From Parvibaculum sp. (lineage in GTDB: Bacteria; Pseudomonadota; Alphaproteobacteria; Parvibaculales; Parvibaculaceae): a DNA stretch of 64,000 bases. Of this stretch, positions 55,549 to 63,877 are shown piece after piece. Within the stretch, counting starts at the first letter, position 1. Each line of letters starts with the position of its first letter. A program made the translations under genes and the position numbers. Where the stretch lies: positions 922,764 to 986,763 of the forward strand of contig JAEPQD010000001.1 of NCBI GenBank assembly GCA_017642695.1, given 5' to 3'. The notes under the pieces were generated by a model. The model made no database searches. It was not told the origin of the DNA and was given only the letters and a program-made list of their open reading frames with translations.

Positions 55549-56313
55549 ATGACGTTGTTCGATTTGAGTGGAAAAGTGGCCGTCGTCACCGGCTCGACAA
55601 AGGGCATCGGCGAAGCGATCGTCCATCGCATGGCCGAGCATGGCGCGAAGGTCGTCGTCTCGAGCCGCAAGGGGGACGCCTGTGACAAGGTTGCGGGCGA
55701 GATCAATGCGGAGCACCCGGACAGTGCCATCGCGGTGCCCTGCAACATTTCCGACAAGGGCGACCTTCAACGCCTTGTCGATACCACCATGGAAAAGTGG
55801 GGTCGTATCGACAGCCTCGTCTGCAATGCGGCGGTAAACCCCTATTTCGGTCCCTCGAAGGACCTGCCGGACGATGCCTTCGACAAGATCATGTCGGCAA
55901 ACATCAAGTCGAACCACTGGCTCGCCCATATGGTCCTGCCGCAGATGGTCGAGCGGAAGGACGGCTCGATCACCATCGTCTCCTCCATCGGCGGCTTGCG
56001 CGGTTCGCCCATTCTCGGCGCCTATTGCGTCTCGAAGGCGGCCGACATGCAGCTCGCGCGCAACCTCGCGGTCGAGTACGGCCCCTCGAACATCCGTGTG
56101 AATTGCATAGCGCCCGGTCTCATCAAGACCTATTTCGCGAAGGCGCTCTGGGACAATCCGGAGATTCTCGAACGCTCCACAGCCGGCGCGCCGCTGAAGC
56201 GCATCGGCATGCCGGACGAGATCGCGGGCGCCGCCGTCTTCCTCGCAAGCCCCGCCGGTGCCTTCATGACCGGCCAGACCATGGTCATCGACGGCGGCGC
56301 GACGGCTTCGTGA
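55549..56313 (+). CDS. Short-chain dehydrogenase/reductase (SDR), DHRS4-like
   Basis: A 254-residue classical SDR. The cofactor motif is TGSTKGIG (NADP preference suggested by SSRK after beta-2), with NAAVNP. The catalytic Ser is in VSSIGGLRGS and the catalytic pair in YCVSK. The ending GQTMVIDGGATAS is canonical. Substrate is unknown. The SD GAGGGAGAAG precedes the ATG. It is followed after 7 nt by a GNAT-family gene, suggesting an operon. Confidence 0.9.
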   Translation: MTLFDLSGKVAVVTGSTKGIGEAIVHRMAEHGAKVVVSSRKGDACDKVAGEINAEHPDSAIAVPCNISDKGDLQRLVDTTMEKWGRIDSLVCNAAVNPYFGPSKDLPDDAFDKIMSANIKSNHWLAHMVLPQMVERKDGSITIVSSIGGLRGSPILGAYCVSKAADMQLARNLAVEYGPSNIRVNCIAPGLIKTYFAKALWDNPEILERSTAGAPLKRIGMPDEIAGAAVFLASPAGAFMTGQTMVIDGGATAS

Positions 56314-56320
56314 TTTTCAT

Positions 56321-56773
56321 ATGAAGAGTGGCCCGCTCATTATCCGTCCCTTCGAGGCCCGCGACCGCGCGGCCTGGGAGGCGATGTGGGCGGGCTATCT
56401 CGCCTTTTACGAAACGGTGCTGCCGCCGGAAACGAGCGCGGATACGTGGGCCCGCTTCCTCGCTGCCGCGCCCGGTCATATCGGCCTCATCGCGGAGGGA
56501 GAGGGAGGTCCGCTCGGCTTTGCCCATGCGATCCTTCATCCCGGCACATGGAGTCCGAAGCCTGTCTGCTATCTCGAAGACCTTTATGTGAACGAGGCGG
56601 CGCGTGGGCAGGGCGCGGGCCGCGCGCTCATCGAGGCGCTGGCGGACAAGGGCCGCGCTGAAGGCTGGCTCCGCCTCTACTGGCAAACGGCGAAAGACAA
56701 CAACAACGCGCAGCACCTCTACGATAAAGTCGCTCAGCGAACGGACTGGGTGCGCTACGAGCTTGATCTTTGA
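56321..56773 (+). CDS. GNAT-family N-acetyltransferase
   Basis: A 150-residue GNAT. It begins LIIRPFEARDRAAWEAMWAGYLAFY and has the acetyl-CoA-binding beta4-alpha3 region YLEDLYVNEAARGQGAGRALIEAL and the C-terminal AQHLYDKVAQRTDWVRYEL. The Q-G-A-G-R-A pyrophosphate loop is intact. The YLAFYETVLP start resembles the group related to diamine N-acetyltransferases, but the substrate is not determinable. Confidence 0.9.
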   Translation: MKSGPLIIRPFEARDRAAWEAMWAGYLAFYETVLPPETSADTWARFLAAAPGHIGLIAEGEGGPLGFAHAILHPGTWSPKPVCYLEDLYVNEAARGQGAGRALIEALADKGRAEGWLRLYWQTAKDNNNAQHLYDKVAQRTDWVRYELDL

Positions 56774-56820
56774 ATTAGAATGACCATCTGATCGTTTCTG
56801 GTCACTCGGGAGGGGCTATC

Positions 56821-57678
56821 ATGAAATCTGTCGTCATCACGGGCGTATCCACCGGTATCGGCCACGGCGCCGCGAAGGTGCTGACGCAAAAGGGCTTCCA
56901 TGTCTTCGGCTCCGTCCGCAAGCGGGAAGACGGCGAGCGCCTGAAAAAGGAATTCGGCGACAGGTTCACGCCGCTCCTTTTCGACGTGACCGACGAGGCG
57001 GCCGTGAAGCGCGGCGCTGAAACCGTCCGTGCCGCCCTCAATGGCGAAAAGCTCTTCGGCCTCGTCAACAATGCGGGCATCGCCGTTTCCGGTCCGCTGA
57101 TCGAGGTCGACCCCGACGACTTCCGCAAGCAGCTCGAGGTGAACGTGACGGGTCCGCTTCTCGTCACCCAGGCTTTCGCGCCGCTTCTCGGCGTGGATGG
57201 GTCACTGAAGGGCAAGCCCGGCCGCATCGTCAATATTTCCTCCGTGGGCGGCAAACGCGCCTTCCCCTTCATCGGTCCCTATGCCGCCTCGAAATTCGCG
57301 CTCGAAGGTTTTTCCGAAAGCCTCCGCCGCGAACTCATGCTGTTCGGCATCGACGTCATCGTCATCGGCCCGGGCGCGGTGAAGACGGCAATTTGGGACA
57401 AGGCGGAAGAGGTTGATATCTCGCGCTACGGTAATTCGCCCTATCTGCCGATTCTTCAGAGCTTCCAGAACACCTTCGTCGCGCAGGGCCGCAAGGGCCT
57501 CCCGCCCGAAAAGCTCGGCCGCCTCATCCACAAGGCGCTGACGGCGGCGAACCCGAAGGTCCGCTACGCGGCGAACCCCGCAAGTTTCGTCGAAAAGGCG
57601 ATGATGACGCTCGCTCCGAAGCGCACTCTCGACAAGGTCATCGCGAAGACGCTCGGTCTCACGAAGCAAGACGGCTAA
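56821..57678 (+). CDS. Short-chain dehydrogenase/reductase (SDR), retinol-dehydrogenase-like
   Basis: A 285-residue classical SDR. The cofactor loop is TGVSTGIG, with VFGSVRKREDGERL suggesting NADP use, and NNAGIAVSGPL. The catalytic Ser is in NISSVGGKRAFPF and the YxxxK pair in YAASK. The longer C-terminal region (RKGLPPEKLGRLIHKALTAANPKVRYAANP) is typical of the extended group acting on lipophilic alcohols. SD GGGAGGGG. Substrate unknown. A 47-bp gap separates it from the GNAT gene. Confidence 0.9.
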   Translation: MKSVVITGVSTGIGHGAAKVLTQKGFHVFGSVRKREDGERLKKEFGDRFTPLLFDVTDEAAVKRGAETVRAALNGEKLFGLVNNAGIAVSGPLIEVDPDDFRKQLEVNVTGPLLVTQAFAPLLGVDGSLKGKPGRIVNISSVGGKRAFPFIGPYAASKFALEGFSESLRRELMLFGIDVIVIGPGAVKTAIWDKAEEVDISRYGNSPYLPILQSFQNTFVAQGRKGLPPEKLGRLIHKALTAANPKVRYAANPASFVEKAMMTLAPKRTLDKVIAKTLGLTKQDG

Positions 57679-57763
57679 TTCCGCCTCGCGAAACGTCGGT
57701 CAAACATTGTAGACAATCGCCTGGCCGCCGATACTCTTCCGCAAACACTTACGGGAGAGACCC

Positions 57764-59095
57764 ATGGCCGATCTTCTCGCAACCTCTGCGCGCTTCATTG
57801 ACAACGATATCTATGAAGGTGCGGGGCTGATAAATCGCCCGACGACGGAGCTGTCCGAAGTCGCCGATGGTGTCGCCCTCATTGAGGCCTTCTCCCATGT
57901 CGTTGCCTTCCGCACCGGCGATGGCCTCGTCCTCTTCGACACGAGCCTCGAGGCCTTTGCGGGCGGCGTCATGAAATCGCTGCGCAAATGGTCGGACGAG
58001 CCGGTCGCTCATGTCTGCTATACGCATGGCCATGCCGACCATGTTGGTGGCACAGGCGCCATTCTCTGCGAGGCCTGCGAGAAGGGGCATCCGCGCCCCC
58101 GCATCACCGGCCACGAGAATGTCCAGCCCCGTTTCCGCCGCTATGAGCTCACCAACGGTTACAACTTCACCATCAATGCGCGCCAGTTCGCGCCGGCGAC
58201 GGAGCTGCGCATGGGCGGCGGAGAAGGCAACAAGGACGGCAAGCCGCCGGTTCGCCGCTTCGGTCCCGATCCCTGGGTCGATCCCGACGTCACCTTCCGC
58301 GATGCCATGGAATTTCGCTCTGGCGATCTCCGCTTCGAACTGCGCCACGCCATCGGCGAGACGGACGACCACCTCTGGGCCTGGGTGCCCGAGCACAAGG
58401 CGATCTGCTCGGGCGATTTCGTCACCTGGGTTTTCCCGAACGCGGGCAACCCGCAAAAGGTCCAGCGCTTCCCGCTCGAATGGGCGAAGGCGCTTCGCGA
58501 AATGGCAGCGAAGGAGCCGGAGCTTCTTCTCCCTGCGCACGGTCTCCCGATCGCGGGCAAGGACCGCATCGCCGGTGTTCTCGATACGATCGCGAGCGCC
58601 CTTGAGTTTCTCGTCTCTCGTTCGCTCGAAATGATGAATGACGGCGCGCGCCTCGACGACCTCATTCACGGCGTGAAGCTTCCAGCCGGGTACATGGACA
58701 AGCCGTATCTGAAGCCCGTCTACGATGAACCTGAATTCATCATCCACAACATCTGGCGGCTCTATGGCGGCTGGTACGACGGCAACCCCTCGCGCCTGAA
58801 GCCTGCGCCCGATGCTGTGGTTGCGACCGAGATCGCATCGCTCGCGGGCGGCGTCGCGACGCTCTGCAAGCGCGCTGAGGAGCTCGCCGCTACCGGTCGG
58901 GAAGAAGACATGCGCCTTGCCTGTCATCTGGTTGAGGCCGCCGCGCTCGCCGAGCCCGAGAACCGCGATACGCACATGGCCCGTGCCAACGTCTATGGCG
59001 CGCGTCGCAAGGCCGAACTCTCGCTCATGTCGAAAGGCATTTTCGGCTGGGCCGAGCGCGAAAGCGCGCAGAAGGCCGGCAGGAACGACGCATGA
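57764..59095 (+). CDS. Metallo-beta-lactamase-fold hydrolase with alkyl-sulfatase-type C-terminal domain
   Basis: A 443-residue MBL-superfamily hydrolase. The metal motif is THGHADHVGG (HxHxDH), with downstream ligands near ELRHAIGETDDHLW and CSGDFVTW. The C-terminal part (about 335-440; IWRLYGGWYDGNPSRLKPAP and MARANVYGARR) matches the dimerisation region of SdsA1-type alkyl sulfatases. A substrate-specific identity is not provable, and no signal peptide is present. If the host is a surfactant degrader, sulfate-ester cleavage is a reasonable hypothesis. Confidence 0.85.
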   Translation: MADLLATSARFIDNDIYEGAGLINRPTTELSEVADGVALIEAFSHVVAFRTGDGLVLFDTSLEAFAGGVMKSLRKWSDEPVAHVCYTHGHADHVGGTGAILCEACEKGHPRPRITGHENVQPRFRRYELTNGYNFTINARQFAPATELRMGGGEGNKDGKPPVRRFGPDPWVDPDVTFRDAMEFRSGDLRFELRHAIGETDDHLWAWVPEHKAICSGDFVTWVFPNAGNPQKVQRFPLEWAKALREMAAKEPELLLPAHGLPIAGKDRIAGVLDTIASALEFLVSRSLEMMNDGARLDDLIHGVKLPAGYMDKPYLKPVYDEPEFIIHNIWRLYGGWYDGNPSRLKPAPDAVVATEIASLAGGVATLCKRAEELAATGREEDMRLACHLVEAAALAEPENRDTHMARANVYGARRKAELSLMSKGIFGWAERESAQKAGRNDA

Positions 59096-59149
59096 CCGGT
59101 TTGCGGAATGAAACGGTGACGCGCAGCTAACGGAGCTGGATTGAATAGA

Positions 59150-59167
59150 TTATCTGTATACAGATAA
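59150..59167. promoter_or_regulatory. 18-bp perfect palindrome, putative operator
   Basis: TTATCTGTATACAGATAA is fully self-complementary. It lies 55 bp past the MBL-fold gene and about 260 bp before the hybrid kinase. Its size and symmetry suit a dimeric repressor. No T-run follows, so it is not a terminator. Confidence 0.5.
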
Positions 59168-59182
59168 AATTTGTTCCGTCCA

Positions 59183-59214
59183 AAAGGCCCGCGGGATCTC
59201 GTTCCGCAGGCCTT
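59183..59214 (+). terminator. Probable terminator after the MBL-fold gene
   Basis: Stem AAAGGCC-GCGGGA / TTCCGC-GGCCTTT with one C/A mismatch and one G-U pair around a 5-nt loop. The A and T tracts at its base are short. Confidence 0.6.
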
Positions 59215-59429
59215 TCGTTGTCTCCGCGGCTGTGGCTGTGAGGTTCTCCGCACATGTGTGTGACTCAGGTGAATGTTTCACATGAGCGGGTTCCATCTGT
59301 TCTGAATTGACACACTACATTGTCGTCTCACGCTGAAATTTGTGAGAGCGGGTGATCGCCATTCGGCAAGCATGACCCCATCTGTATGATTGGGATGATG
59401 TGCTTTCGGAAGCCGTGAAGGGATCACTC

Positions 59430-61916
59430 ATGTTCACCGCCATAGCCATGATCGAAAGCACCGCGGTCATCGTGCTTGCGTTGCTCATGCTCGCGTTGGT
59501 TGGAGATCGCCTTGCGCGGAGCTTCTGGTTTGGGAGCATTGTGTATGGCGTCATCTTCGCCGGTGCGGGCGTCATCAGCATGGCGTCTCCTGTTGAATTG
59601 CAGCCGGGTTTCTATGTTGATGCGCGCAGCGTCGTCATGGCTTTGTCGGGCGTCATCGCCGGTCCTGTCGGTGTGCTGGTCACGGGCGCCGCTCTTTCCG
59701 CCATGCGCTACAGTTTCGGCGGCGAAGGTATGGTGGGCGGCATCGTCAGCCTGTGGTTGGTCGCGATTCCCGCTGTTCTGATGTGGGTCTGGCTTCGCTA
59801 TCGCGAACGCAGTCCCGTCCAATACCGGCACATCGTGATTCTTGCGGCCACGGCGTCCCTCATGCCGCTTTTCAGCATCTACATCTATCTATGGGAACAA
59901 GACGCGGCTCTCTCCATTCAAATCGCGCAGACGGTTGTTCCGACGACCTTTTTCGGGGTTCTCGTTCTCGGCGTACTGGTCGTCGGCGACATGCAGCGCC
60001 GTTGGGCGCTTTCCGCCCACGCCGAAGGCCGGGCGCAGCTCCAGGCTATCGCGGCCAACGCGCCCAGCATCCTCTTTCAGTTCTATCTTCGCGAAGACGG
60101 GATCGCCCAGTTCCTCTACGTCTCGGAAGGTGTCAGGCGCATGCTGGGTATCTCTCCGGAGGAAATCATCGAGAAACCGGGCGCCATAGGCCAGATGCTT
60201 CCGTCCTCCGGTCTCATGCTGTTCCGGGAGCGCGTACGCGAGAGCGCTCGGCACATGACGCCCTGGACCCTCGACATGGAATTCACACTTCCGGATGGGC
60301 GGGCGGTATGGATGCGTGGTGCTGCCGCACCCCGCGTCGGTATTGAAGGCCGCATTGTTTGGGACGGATCGCTCGTCGATATCACCGAGCAGAAGCAGAC
60401 CGAAAGCCTGAAGGCGGAGTTCGTTTCAACCGTCAGTCATGAGCTTCGCACACCACTTACTTCGATCCGCGGCTCACTCGGCCTTGTCGTCGGTGGTGCG
60501 GCAGGTGAGCTTCCTGAAAAGGCGAAAGGTCTCCTCAGGATAGCGCTATCGAACTGTGAGCGTCTGGTTCGCCTGATCAACGACATTCTGGATATAGAGA
60601 AGATCGAATCCGGGCGCATGCAGTTCGACGTGAAGGAGCAACCTCTCTATCCCCTGGTTGAGAGCGCGATCGATGCCGGACGGGACTACCTGTCGGATCG
60701 CAACATATCTTTCTCTCTGGAAGACGGTGCTCCCGGAGCGGTCGTCAGTGTCGATGCGGATCGCATGCATCAGGTGATGACGAACCTGCTGTCGAATGCC
60801 GTGAAATTCTCGCCACCGGGCGGTAAGGTCTCCGTCCGCATCAGGCGCACGCCGAACGGCTTTCTGCGCGTCTCGGTGCGTGACAGGGGGCCTGGCATCC
60901 CGGAGGAGTTTCGTTCCCGTGTTTTCGGCCGTTTTGAACAGGCGGACGGGTCGGACACCAGGGCGCAGGATGGAACGGGCCTCGGCCTCAATATCACGAA
61001 GGCGATCGTCGAGCGGTTCGATGGCAGGATCTCCTTCGACAGCGAGCCCGGCATCGGAACGGTTTTCCATGTCGATCTGCCGGAGGTCGCTGCACCCCGC
61101 GATATCGGATTGGTTCCGCAGACTGGCGGCACGTCTGCGCACCGCCCGTGTGGGGAGCGTGTCCTCGTTGTCGAGGACGACGAGGATGCCGCCAACATCC
61201 TCTGCAATCTGCTCGGAGAGGAGGGAATAGACTGTGATATCGCCCTCGATATGGCTTCGGCGAAGGCGCTCCTTGCCCGAAACCGCTATATGGCAATCAC
61301 CCTCGACATCAGGCTCGGCGCCGACTCCGGCCTGTGGCTCCTTCAGGACCTGCGAAGTTCCGATCGGCAGAGACCGCCGGTCATCGTGATCTCCGGATAC
61401 GTGAACGAGACCAGGCTCACTCTGAACGGTTCCGCCGTCGGCATCGTGGACTGGCTGGACAAGCCGGTCGATGTCGTGCGGCTGCGCTCCGCGGTCGAGA
61501 AAGTCCGTTCTCTCCGCCATACGGAAATGCCGTCAATTCTCCATATCGAAGACGATGAAGACGTGCTTCAGGTCATGGCGATCGCGCTGGGTAGCGAGGT
61601 GGAAGTGGCCTTCGCCCGCACCTTCAGCGAGGCCCGCGAACAGCTCTTCGACCGTACCTTCGACGTCGTCATCCTCGATCTCGATCTGCCGGACGGGTGG
61701 GGTGCGGACTTGCTGGCTTTCATTCCGTCCACAACGGCAGTGATCGTCTTCTCCGCCTCGGAGATCGAGGGAGTCCTTGCGGAGAAGGTCGAGGCCGCGC
61801 TCACCAAGACGCGCATGTCGGAAATCGCGATTGCCGACATTGTGAGGAACATCACCGCCGGACGGAACCTTCCGGCCGTGGAAGAGCGAGAGACGGAAAC
61901 AGGAGAAGTGCAATGA
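59430..61916 (+). CDS. Hybrid sensor histidine kinase with 5TMR_LYT-like sensor, PAS and two receivers
   Basis: An 828-residue inner-membrane kinase. About five or six TM helices (residues 1-190) include DARSVVMALSGVIAGPVGVLVTG and an FGGEGMVGGI stretch, resembling the 5TMR_LYT sensor of LytS-type kinases. A PAS domain follows (about 200-320; VWDGSLVDITEQKQ). HisKA has the phospho-acceptor His337 in VSHELRTPLTSIRGS, then the HATPase domain has NLLSNAVKFS, DRGPGIP and GTGLGLNI. Two receivers follow: the first with VVEDDEDAAN and TLDIRLG, the second with HIEDDEDVL and ILDLDLPDG. The ATG at 59430 has AAGGGA 6 nt upstream. A GTG at 59400 lacks an SD. It is coupled to the next gene. Confidence 0.9.
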   Translation: MFTAIAMIESTAVIVLALLMLALVGDRLARSFWFGSIVYGVIFAGAGVISMASPVELQPGFYVDARSVVMALSGVIAGPVGVLVTGAALSAMRYSFGGEGMVGGIVSLWLVAIPAVLMWVWLRYRERSPVQYRHIVILAATASLMPLFSIYIYLWEQDAALSIQIAQTVVPTTFFGVLVLGVLVVGDMQRRWALSAHAEGRAQLQAIAANAPSILFQFYLREDGIAQFLYVSEGVRRMLGISPEEIIEKPGAIGQMLPSSGLMLFRERVRESARHMTPWTLDMEFTLPDGRAVWMRGAAAPRVGIEGRIVWDGSLVDITEQKQTESLKAEFVSTVSHELRTPLTSIRGSLGLVVGGAAGELPEKAKGLLRIALSNCERLVRLINDILDIEKIESGRMQFDVKEQPLYPLVESAIDAGRDYLSDRNISFSLEDGAPGAVVSVDADRMHQVMTNLLSNAVKFSPPGGKVSVRIRRTPNGFLRVSVRDRGPGIPEEFRSRVFGRFEQADGSDTRAQDGTGLGLNITKAIVERFDGRISFDSEPGIGTVFHVDLPEVAAPRDIGLVPQTGGTSAHRPCGERVLVVEDDEDAANILCNLLGEEGIDCDIALDMASAKALLARNRYMAITLDIRLGADSGLWLLQDLRSSDRQRPPVIVISGYVNETRLTLNGSAVGIVDWLDKPVDVVRLRSAVEKVRSLRHTEMPSILHIEDDEDVLQVMAIALGSEVEVAFARTFSEAREQLFDRTFDVVILDLDLPDGWGADLLAFIPSTTAVIVFSASEIEGVLAEKVEAALTKTRMSEIAIADIVRNITAGRNLPAVEERETETGEVQ

Positions 61917-62356
61917 CAGAGGCGCGCATCCTTTATGTCGATGACGAGCCCGACATTCGCGATATCGCAATGATGGCACTGGAACTCGACCCGGAGATCG
62001 AGGTTCGCAGTTGCAGTTCCGGCATGGAAGCGCTGGCGGAGGCTGCCGTGTGGAAGCCGGATCTCATACTGCTCGACGTAATGATGCCGGAAATGGATGG
62101 ACCGGAAACGCTGCGCCGTCTGCGTGAGAATGAGAAAACGGAGGGCATTCCCGTCGTTTTCATTACTGCGCGTACGCAGGTGGCGGAGGTGCAGCGCTTC
62201 CTCGGCCTCGGTGCGAGCGGTGTCATAGCGAAGCCGTTCGATCCGATGGAGCTGGCTGCAGATGCAAGGAAATACCTTCGAACGGGCGCAGAGCAGATGC
62301 TGGAAAAAGAGCAGGCGCCGGCACCGGTCATTAGTGCGTATCGGAGAAAATCATGA
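61913..62356 (+). CDS. Single-domain response regulator (CheY-like)
   Basis: A 147-residue stand-alone receiver. The acidic pocket is YVDDEPDI, the phospho-acceptor Asp55 lies in LILLDVMMPEMDGP, and the Thr and Lys switch residues are in FITARTQ and IAKPFDP. A tail of about 25 residues has no recognisable output domain. It likely passes phosphate to partners or acts by protein contact. It overlaps the kinase stop by 4 nt (ATGA) and the next regulator by 4 nt. Confidence 0.92.
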   Translation: MTEARILYVDDEPDIRDIAMMALELDPEIEVRSCSSGMEALAEAAVWKPDLILLDVMMPEMDGPETLRRLRENEKTEGIPVVFITARTQVAEVQRFLGLGASGVIAKPFDPMELAADARKYLRTGAEQMLEKEQAPAPVISAYRRKS

Positions 62357-62742
62357 CGGCGAAGAAGATACTCGTATGTGATGATGACCCCCTGCTGGTC
62401 GAGCTCATTGATTTCCGCCTTCGTGCGCGTGGTTACGATGTCGTTGTCGCCAAGGACGGCAACGAAGCCATGACGTGCGTTGTGAGAGAGCGTCCCTCTC
62501 TCATCGTTCTGGATGCGATGATGCCGCGAATGGATGGATTCGAGGTGCTGACGCGCATCAAGGATGATGATGAACTGGCCCATATTCCGGTCATCATGCT
62601 GACGGCGCGGAAGAGCGAGCGCGACATCGTCTCTGCGCTCGAGCGTGGCGCGGAAGACTATCTCGTCAAACCCTTCATTCCGGATGAATTGATCGCCCGG
62701 CTCACGAAGATCCTGTCTAAATCGGCAGCGAGGTACATATGA
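62353..62742 (+). CDS. Single-domain response regulator, second copy
   Basis: A 129-residue stand-alone receiver: CDDDPLLVELI acidic pocket, phospho-acceptor Asp54 in LIVLDAMMPRMDGF, Thr in MLTARKSE and Lys in LVKPFIPDE. There is no DNA-binding or enzymatic output domain. It resembles PleD- or DivK-like receivers in style but is not identifiable further. 4-nt overlaps on both sides make it part of one translational unit with the kinase and the barrel protein. Confidence 0.92.
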   Translation: MTAKKILVCDDDPLLVELIDFRLRARGYDVVVAKDGNEAMTCVVRERPSLIVLDAMMPRMDGFEVLTRIKDDDELAHIPVIMLTARKSERDIVSALERGAEDYLVKPFIPDELIARLTKILSKSAARYI

Positions 62743-63875
62743 TCGCGCGCGGCGGCTTCGTGCTTGCAGCTCTCTTCGGGGTCTCTCTGCTTGCGCCGCC
62801 CGCGTGGAGTCGTACGGCAGGCGAGCTCTATCGTGATGGTGTGGTCGCGCGGCAGGAGGGCCGGTTTTCTGCCGCTGTCAGCATGTTCGAGGAAGCTCTA
62901 CGGCTTCAACCGGAGAATGCCGACATCCATCTCCAGCTTGGCTACGCGCGTCTCGCGGAAGGGGATCTTGCGGGAGCGGAGAAATCCTTTGCCCGCACGC
63001 TCGAAATCGCGCCCGGTTACGAGGACGCAAGGCTCGGCCTTGCCCACGTGGCCTTCCGGCGCGGCGACAGCGGCGGCGCCCGCCGTCTCGTCGCGCACAT
63101 ATTGCGCGTGCAGCCGGAAAATGCCGAGGCCCAGGCTCTTTTCCGCCGCATTGTTGCAGCAGAGGCAGAGCCCGATCAGCATCGCTGGCGCTTCGACGCG
63201 GTGAGCGAACGAAGCGAACTTTCCGGAGGCCGCCGCCACTGGACGGACAGTGCCGTCAATCTCTCCTACGGGATAGATCGCGTGACGACTGCGGCAGCCA
63301 GGCTTCGCGTCGCTGAGCGTCGTGGCTTGACGGATGTGCAGATCGAAGCGCGCCTCGACAGGCAGTTGGCCGAGGGTCTTTCAGTCTATGGCGCAGTGGC
63401 TGTGACACCGGACACGGATTTCCTTGCGCGGACGGCTTTCTCTTCAGGTGGTTCGTGGCGCGCGCTGAGAGAAAGGGCGGGATGGGGACCGCTCAACCTG
63501 CTTCTCGATGTCCGTTATGAAATCTATCCTGGCGCTCGGATATGGACCGCCTTTCCGGGCGTTGAGTACCGTCTTGCTCGGGGGCTTTTCGGCGTCTCCG
63601 CGCGGTGGGTTCACGCTGAGGACGACGGCAGTGCGGTTGCCGATGGCTATATTGCACGCCTCGACATTGCGCCGGAGGAGCGGATCGGCGGTTTCGTCGG
63701 CTATGCGGATGCACCGGAAATTTCGCAAGGCGTGCTCACCGATACGCAAACGCTTTTCGGCGGCCTCGCGTGGCGGGCAAACGACCGTCTGACACTGCGT
63801 TTCAGCCTCGCGCGCGAGGAACGCATGACTTTCGATCGCAACACGGTCGGAATAGGGTTCACCACGCGCTTCTGA
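62739..63875 (+). CDS. TPR plus YaiO-like outer-membrane beta-barrel protein
   Basis: A 378-residue exported protein. The signal peptide (about 1-24, cleavage near AWS|RT) is followed by about three TPR units (about 27-135; RFSAAVSMFEEALRLQPENADIH and DLAGAEKSFARTLEIAPGYEDA) and a C-terminal region rich in alternating beta-strand patterns, ending in Phe (GIGFTTRF), the outer-membrane barrel hallmark. This TPR-barrel build matches the YaiO family, found beside polysaccharide or glycosyltransferase genes elsewhere. It overlaps the second response regulator by 4 nt. Export of a polymer is inference. Confidence 0.83.
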   Translation: MIARGGFVLAALFGVSLLAPPAWSRTAGELYRDGVVARQEGRFSAAVSMFEEALRLQPENADIHLQLGYARLAEGDLAGAEKSFARTLEIAPGYEDARLGLAHVAFRRGDSGGARRLVAHILRVQPENAEAQALFRRIVAAEAEPDQHRWRFDAVSERSELSGGRRHWTDSAVNLSYGIDRVTTAAARLRVAERRGLTDVQIEARLDRQLAEGLSVYGAVAVTPDTDFLARTAFSSGGSWRALRERAGWGPLNLLLDVRYEIYPGARIWTAFPGVEYRLARGLFGVSARWVHAEDDGSAVADGYIARLDIAPEERIGGFVGYADAPEISQGVLTDTQTLFGGLAWRANDRLTLRFSLAREERMTFDRNTVGIGFTTRF

Positions 63876-63877
63876 TC

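Larger units (their letters stand above)
59096..59429. other. 334-bp intergenic region with palindrome, terminator and likely kinase-operon promoter
   Basis: No coding region seen. It contains an 18-bp perfect palindrome (59150-59167) and a hairpin with terminator character (59183-59214). A TTGACA at 59307-59312 could be the -35 of the kinase operon, but no convincing -10 follows. The region just before the kinase gene is less GC-rich than its flanks. Confidence 0.55.

Noticed and set aside
59150..59167. Palindrome as an SOS (LexA) box
   Set aside because: The CTGT and ACAG halves are separated by 2 nt, whereas enterobacterial LexA boxes need 8, and alphaproteobacterial LexA usually recognises a different GTTC-type direct repeat.
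59254..59283. Possible CRP-type site (TGTGA with TCACA)
   Set aside because: The half-sites are about 14 nt apart instead of 6, so it does not fit the CRP operator geometry.
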